This document shows, in pieces, positions 1 through 7,801 of a DNA stretch of 64,000 bases. The notes below the pieces were generated by a model. It was given only the letters and a program-made list of their open reading frames with translations. It did not search any database and was not told the origin of the DNA. This DNA is from a virus, in the IMG/VR virus record IMGVR_UViG_3300027985_000282, positions 1-64,000 of that record; one strand, 5' to 3'. The first letter of the stretch is position 1. Every line of letters starts with the position of its first letter. Made by a program: the position numbers and the translations under genes.

Positions 1-24
1 AAGAGTATAAGAGTATAAGAGTAT
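1..24. repeat. Three tandem copies of an 8-bp repeat
   Basis: The window opens with three perfect head-to-tail copies of AAGAGTAT. A further AAGAGTGT lies at 49-56 and an inverted TAAGAGTT-type copy (AACTCTTA) at 77-84. The array could extend beyond the left edge. Short iterated repeats next to a divergent gene boundary are often binding sites for an initiator or regulator, but no function is demonstrated here. Confidence 0.6.
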
Positions 25-47
25 ATACAGTGTATAGTATTACAATG

Positions 48-84
48 TAAGAGTGTTAAATGTTTAATTGTTATTTAACTCTTA
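48..84. promoter_or_regulatory. Imperfect hairpin in the leader of the late block
   Basis: TAAGAG at 48-53 and TTAAAT at 56-61 pair with ATTTAA at 73-78 and CTCTTA at 79-84, leaving a GT bulge and an 11-base loop. No T-run follows, so it is not a standard terminator. Together with the repeats at 1-24 it fills most of the 196-base non-coding leader before the first gene. The rest of the leader (85-180) shows no convincing promoter by eye, and the ribosome binding site GGAGG lies just before the start at 197. Confidence 0.4.
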
Positions 85-196
85 AACTGTATTCTTAGAG
101 GGTATCTATATATGCAGAGTGGTATGTCTATGTGTATTGCAAATAGTAGTATATGTTATGTAACTTGCAAGTAATGAATGAATTAACGGAGGAAAC

Positions 197-541
197 ATGA
201 GAGATACTAGCAAACTCAACCATGTTCTAGTGACTGAGGTGATAGAGAAGTCATCAACTATGCAAATAAGCATGAAGAATGTTGCTAGAGCGTATAAGCT
301 TGTTAAGATAATCTCTAAAGATAGCACTGTAGCATTGAATAGTATATGGATAGTAGCGGCTAATGCTATTCATAGATTTAGAATCAAAAGTGCAACAGGA
401 TTAGAGATTATAGAGTTCGTAGACAAGCATGCACTAGTAGCAGAAGTAGAGCTTCCTAATGGATTTGAGGAGGCTCGTAACTTTAACTTTAAAAATCTAA
501 CAGATGGTCACAGAGGTGTACCTAGGTTAGAGATTATATAA
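197..541 (+). CDS. Hypothetical protein, first gene of the late block
   Basis: A 114-residue soluble protein of mixed alpha/beta character with no recognised motif, signal peptide or membrane segment. The ATG is preceded by a clear GGAGG at a good distance. It is the first plus-strand gene and lies ten bases before a small beta-rich protein and then the tailspike, so it is probably cotranscribed with tail-fibre genes and may be a minor tail or baseplate component. This role is inferred from position only. Confidence 0.6.
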   Translation: MRDTSKLNHVLVTEVIEKSSTMQISMKNVARAYKLVKIISKDSTVALNSIWIVAANAIHRFRIKSATGLEIIEFVDKHALVAEVELPNGFEEARNFNFKNLTDGHRGVPRLEII

Positions 542-550
542 GGAGAGTAT

Positions 551-805
551 ATGGTAGACGCAAAATGGAAAGCTTCGTATGACAGCACAAGTGACATATC
601 AATTAGTTTTACTCATGCACCTATTAGAAGAGTAGACGTTGATAACAATGGTTCTACAGAAGCAACGCTTACTGTGTATAGTAGAAGTGGAGAAGTTCAG
701 ACTAGAAGCATCTTACCAGATAAGCCGTTTGGATATTATGTAGACGCAAACAGAGTTGAGGTTACTACGAATGGAAACAGAGTAATAGTAGACGTAGGAG
801 TATAG
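551..805 (+). CDS. Small beta-rich protein upstream of the tailspike
   Basis: This 84-residue protein is rich in Ser, Thr and Val in alternating patterns (for example ATLTVYSRSGEVQTRS), which suggests a small beta-sandwich or beta-barrel. It has a GGAGAG ribosome binding site and ends two bases before the tailspike start, so translation is probably coupled. A small head-fibre, decoration or spike-adaptor protein is plausible. No family was recognised. Confidence 0.6.
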   Translation: MVDAKWKASYDSTSDISISFTHAPIRRVDVDNNGSTEATLTVYSRSGEVQTRSILPDKPFGYYVDANRVEVTTNGNRVIVDVGV

Positions 806-807
806 TT

Positions 808-3800
808 ATGCAATACTCAGGAAACTCTAGAGGTGTATATACTAGAGGAGAATATGGAACTAAAGCAACTGAAAGACCGTATTGTAAGAATGGATTAGTT
901 GCTAAGTACACTGGTAAGATTATTAGAGACGGATATGAGGCAAGTATAGTCGATAAGTTTGGCAAGATAGACGCTCCAGTAAGGCAAGGTAGGGCTTATC
1001 AATTAAGCACAGTGTCATACTCAATAGGAAGCAATACGTACAGTCATTATGACCTCCTTAACTCAGTTTTAGAACTGGACTTTGTTCCGATGTCTACAAG
1101 CACTGTAGGATTGGTATCAATAATATCAGACATAGGATCTGTTTTAATGTTAGCTGTAACTTCAACAGCTATATTCCTAAGATTCCCTAACATCGCTAAT
1201 TGTCCATCTGCTTCATACAACTGGAGTAGAAATATAGGACAGTTATACAGCATTAGGATTGAATTTGGAGATGATAATGAGGTTCCAATTGTAAGAATAG
1301 ATGGTGTAGTTATACCAAACACATCTACTGGTACAGCTGTTGCATTGGTTGGCTCAAATAGAAACAAAACGATTATTGGAGCTGACTATGTTTTAACTGG
1401 GAAGTCAAACTGGGTTATAGGCAACATATTATTTAACTTCCATAGGTACGCATGTAATGAAGAGGATGGTGTTATAACTTATGACAACTCTAGTTCGTAT
1501 GAGTATGAAGTTACACACGCTGACTTGTTTGACAACGCTGGAGAGCTGTTTTATTCAGGTTCATATATACAGCTAAGTACAGAGGCTACAAGCCTTATTG
1601 TAGAAGTAGATAGCCAGTTCACACCTAGCTCGTTGACATCTATAACTGTAGACATTAATGATATAGCAACAGAGCTGAAAACTACACAAGTTGGAATAAA
1701 CCAGTACCACATAGAGCTTGCGACTAATGGAGTCAAAACAGTAAGGTTATACAATGGTATCAACACAGGAAGTTCTAGACTGCAAGTAAAGATCACAAAG
1801 CTTATATCAAATAAACCTATTACAATATATGCTCCTATACAGCAAATTAGAACTGCTTATATTATAGGAGACAGCATATCTGTTGGTGCAAATGCTGTGC
1901 AACCTCAATACAGTGGGTGGATTGGGATATTAAAGAGACATTATCCAGGCGTTTCGTTTGTAAATGATAGCAATGGTGGTGCTAGTGTAAGTTATTTCCT
2001 TGCAGATTCTGACCTTGGTGCAAGACTTTCTAGTATAATAGAGCCTGACATTGTATACGTTGCTTTAGGCACGAATGACTTTGGGTTGAATAAGTATGCA
2101 ACATTGCCATTGTTTGAGTCAGCATTATCAAGCCTTATTAATAACATACAGGTAGAGTGTCCAAATGCAAACATCATACTGCAAACACCTGTTATTAGGA
2201 CTGATATAGCTGTTAATTCTTATGGGCATACATTGCAAGATTATAGAGACTCTATAATTGCAGTTGCAAACACATACTCACTACAAGTGATAAATGGGCT
2301 ACAATTGATAAGCGATACAGATCTGCATACTGATTTATTACATCCAAGTACTAATGGGCATGTAGTATATGCAAACAATATAATATCATTGGGAACATTC
2401 TCAAGCAATGATGTCGTAACAACGCCTTTAGAAGCTACAGTTATAGGCACTCCTAATATCAACAATCTTACAATTACAAATGCGACATTGTCATTATTTC
2501 ATACAGAAGACTACAGATTCTCAAATCATGCTAATACTGTAGGATATGCAGTCGATGCTATCACTGGAGCAATTAAGCCAGTTAGTCAAGCTGTAGAAGG
2601 TGACACTGTCTATAATGGCAGGATCAGGCTTAATGCTGAAATAGCAAATTCTTGGTGTGGATTGTTTGATGGTCTAATCACTCTATCGCATCCAGACCTT
2701 ACAGGAGTAGCAATTGATAGTTATCTTGGCACGGCTACTCCAAGCATCGCTGGCAATATCATCAATGTTACCGCTGGGTATCTATACTATCTCAAGTTAT
2801 CTGATGGTTCAGAGTATACTATAGCAGAAGGTAGTGGCAATAATATATTTGACAAAATCAATGGTAGACATCTCGTTATAGTAGGTGCGACTCTTGAAAC
2901 TTTCTGGAGTCCTACTGGTCCATATAGTCATAATTTGCTTAATGGATTTAGCTTGAATAGTAACATTACAGCAGGTCGCATTCCTGCTGGGATGATGTAC
3001 AACAAAGCTTCTATTGTTCCTGAAACGACTGCTAGAAAGCAGTATACCACACATGACTATGATGGAGCTGAAGTTACTTGTGGTACTGGAGGCACATATG
3101 CAACATTGTCTGCAGCAATAGCTGCCGTTGCAAACAATGGAATAGTAAGGCTAGTGTCAGACGTTAATATCGACCTAGAACCATCAGGATATGTGCTTAT
3201 CAATCTAGTAAAATCTTTCAAAATAGATGGTGGTAACTATACAGCTACATCAACAAATGCTAATGTATACTGTATAAGAATAAGAACTGTAAGTACGTTA
3301 ACAATTGAAAACCTAACGATACATTCTGTAGCAAGAGACCCAATTCTCAATGAAACTGGGGTATATTCATATGATTCGGTAGTTAACATTGTAGGATGCA
3401 CAATAACTTCTACTGCTGGGAACAGTAGTGGGGCTGGAGTAAAAATAAGCGGAACTGTATCAAAGTCATATATAAACATAGTTGACACAGTACTTGACGT
3501 AAACAACAATTATGGAATCTACAACTACAATAACCATCCTGAAACATATCTGCTTATTGACAATTGTACTGTTAAAAAAGGGGCATATGGAAATGGTGCA
3601 TCAATATTTTCTAGTAGCCTAACTAATGGCTGGACGTATGTATATGACACAGAGGTATATCATAGATCAAATTCACCAATTGTTATAATTGGAACTGATA
3701 CAGCGGTACCTACATTAGAGCAAAATGCTGATATAAGGGGTTGTAGCTTCTATTTATTAGATACCGTTCAGCACGGTTTATTGTTTGGCAGAGGCACAAA

Positions 3801-4671
3801 AAAGGTAATATGTCAAAACAACTCAATTTGGATGCAGGGGACTAGCAATACTGCTGCAATAGGCATAGTTGTGAAAACTATATCAGATAGCATAGATAAG
3901 AGTATTTTCTCTGGTAATAGCGTATTATCCATGAGAGCGATCTACATCAAAGGTGGCTCTAATAATATTATAGCAAACAACGTTGGAGTGTCTAATTCGT
4001 CTGGTGCGTTTGGGTATGGTATATCACTACTAAATACAATAGAAGCGGATTTAGTCCCGCTTAACTGCAATAATAATACGATTCAAAATAATACGTTTGT
4101 GGGCACAAGCGTTGCTTTTGAAGCGTCAAACACTGTAGATACCGAAGCTATATTGATAACATTGGCAACTTGCACTGTTGACAATAATACATACTATTCT
4201 AATGAAGACTATTATGCCAGAATCTCTGATGTCTTATATTTGTTTTCACAGCGAGAAGAGGTATGGAGTCAAGACGTAAATAGCGTGTTTGCTGAATCAG
4301 AAAAAACACTTACTAAGTATGATGTATACTGGCAAGAACTGACTAACCCAGCAACTGGCTATCACAATGGTGCAGAATCTCAGATGACACTTCCTGAAGC
4401 TCCTGAGCTTATCAACGCTGACAAAGACTTCTGGTTTGATAGCGATGGAAATGCAGTTGCTAGAAGCATTGATGAGATTGTAACGCAAGATAGCTACTTC
4501 TTCGTTAACGAGTCTAAAGGGTATGTAACAGATATGCTGTATTACAGTGATGATATAGAAAATGAGTGTTTGCTTAAAACACTTAGATATGTAAAAGACG
4601 TTATAACACTTGTAAGTGCTGATGATTACATACTTGTAAGTGCTGACGATTATAGACTAATAGGGAGGTGA
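808..4671 (+). CDS. Tailspike / receptor-binding protein with SGNH esterase and beta-helix regions
   Basis: A 1287-residue protein. Residues about 351-530 show a SGNH/GDSL hydrolase: GDS at 354-356 (nucleophile Ser356), GTND at 421-424 (block III), and DLLH at 509-512 giving the Asp509/His512 pair. This fold typically removes acetyl groups from polysaccharides. From about residue 750 onward the sequence reads like a right-handed parallel beta-helix (pectate-lyase-like), with many short Asn-, Val- and Ile-rich turns, as in phage tailspikes that bind or cut surface glycans. The C-terminus ends with two direct LVSADDY units. Residues 1-350 probably hold a particle-binding region and a small lectin-like module. 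The ATG is preceded by AGGAG eight bases upstream. It probably acts outside the cell on capsule, O-antigen or other envelope glycans during adsorption. The hydrolase is well supported; the substrate is unknown. Confidence 0.82.
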   Translation: MQYSGNSRGVYTRGEYGTKATERPYCKNGLVAKYTGKIIRDGYEASIVDKFGKIDAPVRQGRAYQLSTVSYSIGSNTYSHYDLLNSVLELDFVPMSTSTVGLVSIISDIGSVLMLAVTSTAIFLRFPNIANCPSASYNWSRNIGQLYSIRIEFGDDNEVPIVRIDGVVIPNTSTGTAVALVGSNRNKTIIGADYVLTGKSNWVIGNILFNFHRYACNEEDGVITYDNSSSYEYEVTHADLFDNAGELFYSGSYIQLSTEATSLIVEVDSQFTPSSLTSITVDINDIATELKTTQVGINQYHIELATNGVKTVRLYNGINTGSSRLQVKITKLISNKPITIYAPIQQIRTAYIIGDSISVGANAVQPQYSGWIGILKRHYPGVSFVNDSNGGASVSYFLADSDLGARLSSIIEPDIVYVALGTNDFGLNKYATLPLFESALSSLINNIQVECPNANIILQTPVIRTDIAVNSYGHTLQDYRDSIIAVANTYSLQVINGLQLISDTDLHTDLLHPSTNGHVVYANNIISLGTFSSNDVVTTPLEATVIGTPNINNLTITNATLSLFHTEDYRFSNHANTVGYAVDAITGAIKPVSQAVEGDTVYNGRIRLNAEIANSWCGLFDGLITLSHPDLTGVAIDSYLGTATPSIAGNIINVTAGYLYYLKLSDGSEYTIAEGSGNNIFDKINGRHLVIVGATLETFWSPTGPYSHNLLNGFSLNSNITAGRIPAGMMYNKASIVPETTARKQYTTHDYDGAEVTCGTGGTYATLSAAIAAVANNGIVRLVSDVNIDLEPSGYVLINLVKSFKIDGGNYTATSTNANVYCIRIRTVSTLTIENLTIHSVARDPILNETGVYSYDSVVNIVGCTITSTAGNSSGAGVKISGTVSKSYINIVDTVLDVNNNYGIYNYNNHPETYLLIDNCTVKKGAYGNGASIFSSSLTNGWTYVYDTEVYHRSNSPIVIIGTDTAVPTLEQNADIRGCSFYLLDTVQHGLLFGRGTKKVICQNNSIWMQGTSNTAAIGIVVKTISDSIDKSIFSGNSVLSMRAIYIKGGSNNIIANNVGVSNSSGAFGYGISLLNTIEADLVPLNCNNNTIQNNTFVGTSVAFEASNTVDTEAILITLATCTVDNNTYYSNEDYYARISDVLYLFSQREEVWSQDVNSVFAESEKTLTKYDVYWQELTNPATGYHNGAESQMTLPEAPELINADKDFWFDSDGNAVARSIDEIVTQDSYFFVNESKGYVTDMLYYSDDIENECLLKTLRYVKDVITLVSADDYILVSADDYRLIGR

Positions 4672-4673
4672 GT

Positions 4674-5165
4674 TTGTCAATAGGAGAATATGCATTAGAT
4701 AACGATGCTTCAGTAATAAAGCAAGCGTTAAATGATATAGTAAATCCACCAAATGCAGGTATGCACGTAGTGTCACATGCAACAGTGTGTACATTGGCTA
4801 ATACTGATTATCTGCTTGATAGCCATACATTGGCTTCTAGCACTAATGGAGCAACGCTTATAAATGGCGGTGGAACGCTTAAGTTCTCAGAGAAGTGCAG
4901 AATGCAAATGACTGGAAACTATAAGCTTGTAAGCTCTAGCAATACAGCAACTGTGACTATAAAGTTAAAAAAGAATGGCATAGAGTTGTCAAATACAGAG
5001 TTTGACTTTACTCAGCTAGACTTGCATCAGTCTGCTGGAAAATCGTATGACATAGATATAAATGTTGATGATGAGTTAGAAGTATATATAAGGTCATCTG
5101 TAGCTGGAGTGACAGTTACGATTGAGCAGCATTATATCAAACTAGCATTTATTAAACGTATATAA
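4674..5165 (+). CDS. Small structural protein, TTG start
   Basis: A 163-residue protein whose second half is beta-rich and alternates polar and hydrophobic residues, as in small fibre-tip or chaperone-like domains. The start is taken as the TTG at 4674, because AGGGAGG at 4662-4668 is well spaced for it; the GTG at 4668 sits inside that ribosome binding site. The gene begins three bases after the tailspike stop, so it probably cooperates with the spike, for example as a second receptor-binding subunit or head/tail fibre. No family was recognised. Confidence 0.6.
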   Translation: MSIGEYALDNDASVIKQALNDIVNPPNAGMHVVSHATVCTLANTDYLLDSHTLASSTNGATLINGGGTLKFSEKCRMQMTGNYKLVSSSNTATVTIKLKKNGIELSNTEFDFTQLDLHQSAGKSYDIDINVDDELEVYIRSSVAGVTVTIEQHYIKLAFIKRI

Positions 5166-5176
5166 GGAGTGTCGTA

Positions 5177-5545
5177 ATGGAGAAATTATCAACTATACAA
5201 AAACAAGAGAATCTTAATGAGGTATTCTCTTCTGATGCTAAGCATAATGGTGTTAATTACAAATACGTGATAAGTGGAGGCGTGACAGGGCATGGTGAAT
5301 ACGCAGTTCGTGCTACTATAGAGTTTCAGAATGGAGCAAGAAAACTATCTACGTCTACACACGGAGTTGTAGATTCAGATTTGCTTGAAATAGTAAGACA
5401 TAGGTTGCAGTGTTTTCAAAAAGGTGAATTTGCTACACGTGAAAACGCTATAGCTTTGACGCACGTTGAAGAAGCTCTTATGTGGATGAATAAGCGTGTT
5501 GAGGATAGAATTGAGCGAAACGTGTTAGGCACAAACAACGTATAA
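5177..5545 (+). CDS. Hypothetical protein
   Basis: A 122-residue soluble protein with a clear ribosome binding site (AAGGAGTG). The first half contains beta strands (residues 28-60) and the second half is probably helical, ending in a charged segment. No motif was recognised. It lies between tail-fibre and lysis genes and is transcribed with them. Confidence 0.55.
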   Translation: MEKLSTIQKQENLNEVFSSDAKHNGVNYKYVISGGVTGHGEYAVRATIEFQNGARKLSTSTHGVVDSDLLEIVRHRLQCFQKGEFATRENAIALTHVEEALMWMNKRVEDRIERNVLGTNNV

Positions 5546-5555
5546 GGAGTTATAG

Positions 5556-6146
5556 ATGGTAAAGATTAGAATACTTACAGATGAGGTCAAAAGCAATGGA
5601 GCATTGCTTGCCGAGTTAGGCAGGTATTTGGATACAGGAGGTTTAGATAGGAAGTTCAATGCTACTCCTTCAGATTGGTCAGAGTATGAATGTCCATTCC
5701 TTCATAAACAATTTGCACTACTAGCAAATAGCTACGGTAGTGACAAAGCTACTGTAAATGGATTTACAGGATGGATAGAGCTTGATGAGGCTGTATTCAA
5801 TGAAGCCACTGTGCTTGGCTATAGCGTTAAAGAGAGATGTACTCATTATGTCAAAGGTGGTAAAGCTTTCGTCTATATGGCAGTTATGACAATGGAGACT
5901 ATTGTTTATGAGTCACAGCTAGTTGAGAACGATGATTATGATCCTAACGATCCTAATAGCTCTGAGTTTATAATGAAGCAAGTTGGTAAATCTGCATATA
6001 GCAGACGCTCTGAGTCTACTGATGCTGAGTTTAGAGAATGGTTAGCATTGGTTAACCAAGATGCGAGCAATCTGTTTACTGATCCTAAAGAGATAGAGGA
6101 GAAGAAAACGCAGTACATTGATAACCAAGCAAGTTTGGAGGCGTAA
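5556..6146 (+). CDS. Hypothetical acidic protein in the late operon
   Basis: A 196-residue protein with an AAGGAG ribosome binding site. The N-terminal two thirds appear alpha/beta, and a DDYDPNDPNSSE stretch near residue 128 looks like an acidic linker leading into a charged helical tail. No catalytic motif was recognised. It immediately precedes the membrane-anchored protein at 6150, so a link to lysis or virion assembly is possible but unproven. Confidence 0.55.
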   Translation: MVKIRILTDEVKSNGALLAELGRYLDTGGLDRKFNATPSDWSEYECPFLHKQFALLANSYGSDKATVNGFTGWIELDEAVFNEATVLGYSVKERCTHYVKGGKAFVYMAVMTMETIVYESQLVENDDYDPNDPNSSEFIMKQVGKSAYSRRSESTDAEFREWLALVNQDASNLFTDPKEIEEKKTQYIDNQASLEA

Positions 6147-6149
6147 CAG

Positions 6150-6866
6150 ATGATAGAGTTGGACAACCAAACAGTCTCTACTCTTGCAGCAGTATTTGCA
6201 GCATTTGCCGCATACAAAGGTACTGCGTGGAGCGTTGTAAAGCTAATAGCAAAGTTTGCAAAGAAAGCTGTACGTACAGATGACGCATATATTAGAGCAT
6301 CACAGTGTGCACTTGCACAGCAGAAGCTGTTCGACGTACTAGATGTTAAGCTTGTAGAGATTAAGGATAGCCAAGACGCATTCCTTGCAGACGTTAAAGA
6401 GCTTATGAGGAAGAAAACATTTGAGGAAGAAGTACAGAGAAAGCATGATGTTATAGTAGCAAACGCTGCTGCGTTTCTGCATGACAATAAAGGAGTCCAT
6501 GACTTTGCCATTATTAAGGCTGAGAGACTAATGGACTTCGTAATGGCTAACTACAGAACGATGTGGTCATCTAACTTTCAGTTATTCAAAGAGAAGGTGT
6601 ATGCATTAGCACAATCTGTTAAAGACGAAGGTACTGTGTTAGCTGGGAAAGACTATACAGAGTTCTTCTATAACATGTATCATACAAGTAGTACAACCAA
6701 ATACCTTAACGATGTTAAAGAGATATTCGCAGACAAAGTAAACAACAAGTCAGAGAGGTTCGTAGATGTATCATTGCTGTTTATGACCAGATTCTTATCA
6801 GATATGGTCAATGCATACAATGCATTTATACGTACGTCTCACGAGAGTTTTGAGGATAATAATTAG
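6150..6866 (+). CDS. Membrane-anchored helical protein, possible holin-like or lysis-associated
   Basis: A 238-residue protein with one hydrophobic N-terminal stretch (about residues 9-32, Ala-rich) followed by a long helical region that ends in an acidic tail. It starts four bases after the previous stop and has GGAGGCG upstream. One N-terminal membrane segment plus a helical cytoplasmic domain, upstream of an M15-type peptidase, is compatible with a lysis function. The domain is larger than that of ordinary holins, so a tail or head-associated membrane role is equally open. A terminator-like hairpin follows at 6873. Confidence 0.5.
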   Translation: MIELDNQTVSTLAAVFAAFAAYKGTAWSVVKLIAKFAKKAVRTDDAYIRASQCALAQQKLFDVLDVKLVEIKDSQDAFLADVKELMRKKTFEEEVQRKHDVIVANAAAFLHDNKGVHDFAIIKAERLMDFVMANYRTMWSSNFQLFKEKVYALAQSVKDEGTVLAGKDYTEFFYNMYHTSSTTKYLNDVKEIFADKVNNKSERFVDVSLLFMTRFLSDMVNAYNAFIRTSHESFEDNN

Positions 6867-6872
6867 GAATGC

Positions 6873-6904
6873 ACAGCTAGGCTACATGTCTAGCTGTTTA
6901 TTTT
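6873..6904 (+). terminator. Terminator-like hairpin after the membrane protein
   Basis: ACAGCTAG at 6873-6880 pairs perfectly with CTAGCTGT at 6890-6897 around a 9-base loop. TTATTTT follows at 6898-6904. It lies in the 48-base gap between the genes ending at 6866 and starting at 6915. It may split transcription or allow partial readthrough into the peptidase genes. Confidence 0.6.
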
Positions 6905-6914
6905 AGGAGTATAT

Positions 6915-7370
6915 ATGCAAAGATTTCCAGAGTATTGGAATAGTATGACAGCTAAAGAAAGTGAGATGCTTAACGGTGTTGGTCCAGGATGGTTGCCTAG
7001 CGTACTACATATAAATACTATATGGCTCTTAAACGTTAAGCAAATAGCGAACATACATGACTTTATGTATATCAGAGCTAAAGACATTGTAGAGAAGTTC
7101 TTAGCTGATGTGATATTCTTCAAGAACTTGCGAGATAGGATACGTGGAGCAGGATTTCCTGAGTGGTTGCGTATTAGGAGAGCAGTAGCGTACTTCGACT
7201 TAGTGCTTAAGCTAGGAGACATGTCTGTAGACTTTAGCGTTGATCTAGGTAAGAGAAGGCAAGAGATCATATACTGTGTTAGGCAATTAGGATTGGATAC
7301 AGGTACTGACAATGCATCATGTGAAGAGTTGAGAGTTATTATTAATAGTATAATAGAGGAGCATAAATGA
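6915..7370 (+). CDS. Putative phospholipase A2-like protein
   Basis: A 151-residue protein with NGVGPG at residues 20-25 and IHDFMY at 47-52. A Gly-rich NGxGPG segment followed by an HD(F/W)xY pair on a helix is seen in a family of small phage proteins resembling the catalytic helix of secreted phospholipase A2 (His48-Asp49 here). Downstream residues contain an acidic helix, as expected. The usual disulfide cysteines are missing, which is common in the phage versions. It lies next to the M15-type peptidase and overlaps it by four bases (ATGA), so it may help breach the envelope in entry or release. The family call is from motif memory and is moderate to weak. Confidence 0.4.
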   Translation: MQRFPEYWNSMTAKESEMLNGVGPGWLPSVLHINTIWLLNVKQIANIHDFMYIRAKDIVEKFLADVIFFKNLRDRIRGAGFPEWLRIRRAVAYFDLVLKLGDMSVDFSVDLGKRRQEIIYCVRQLGLDTGTDNASCEELRVIINSIIEEHK

Positions 7371-7801
7371 AAGATATAATGGACACAGGGAATTACTTCA
7401 GTGATGCAGAGTTGCATCTATTAGATGCTAATGACATGCAGAAGCATAATATGTACAACCTTAGAGATAAGATACTGAATCCAATAAGAAAACACTTCGG
7501 AAAGGCTATATACTGCACTTCTGGACATAGAAGCCCTGCTCACAATGCTAGAGTTGGAGGAGCTGCAGACTCTACTCATTTATGTGAGAACGGATACGCT
7601 GCTGCAGATATATCGTCTCCGCATGTAAAGATTATAGATTTATTTCATCACATAAGACTTACATATCCGTATGCACAGCTTATACTAGAAGAGGATCAAG
7701 GTGTTATACATGTAGCACTTAACATAGAAGATGTTAAAAACTCTAAATATATAGCAACAAGAAAGCTAGTGTACGAGGTATGGGATGAGAAGAAAGTTTA
7801 A
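7367..7801 (+). CDS. Endolysin: M15-type zinc D-Ala-D-Ala peptidase
   Basis: A 144-residue protein that carries the M15 (peptidase M15A) signature. SGHRSPAHN at residues 52-60 leads into VGGAADSTHL, with zinc ligands predicted as His71 and Asp81 (GYAAADI) and a third at His115 in GVIHVAL. It probably cleaves the peptide cross-bridges of peptidoglycan at lysis, or in local wall digestion at entry if carried in the virion. There is no signal peptide, so it would need a holin to reach the wall. It overlaps the upstream gene by four bases and the downstream gene by 17. The length matches the single-domain phage members of this family. Confidence 0.8.
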   Translation: MKDIMDTGNYFSDAELHLLDANDMQKHNMYNLRDKILNPIRKHFGKAIYCTSGHRSPAHNARVGGAADSTHLCENGYAAADISSPHVKIIDLFHHIRLTYPYAQLILEEDQGVIHVALNIEDVKNSKYIATRKLVYEVWDEKKV

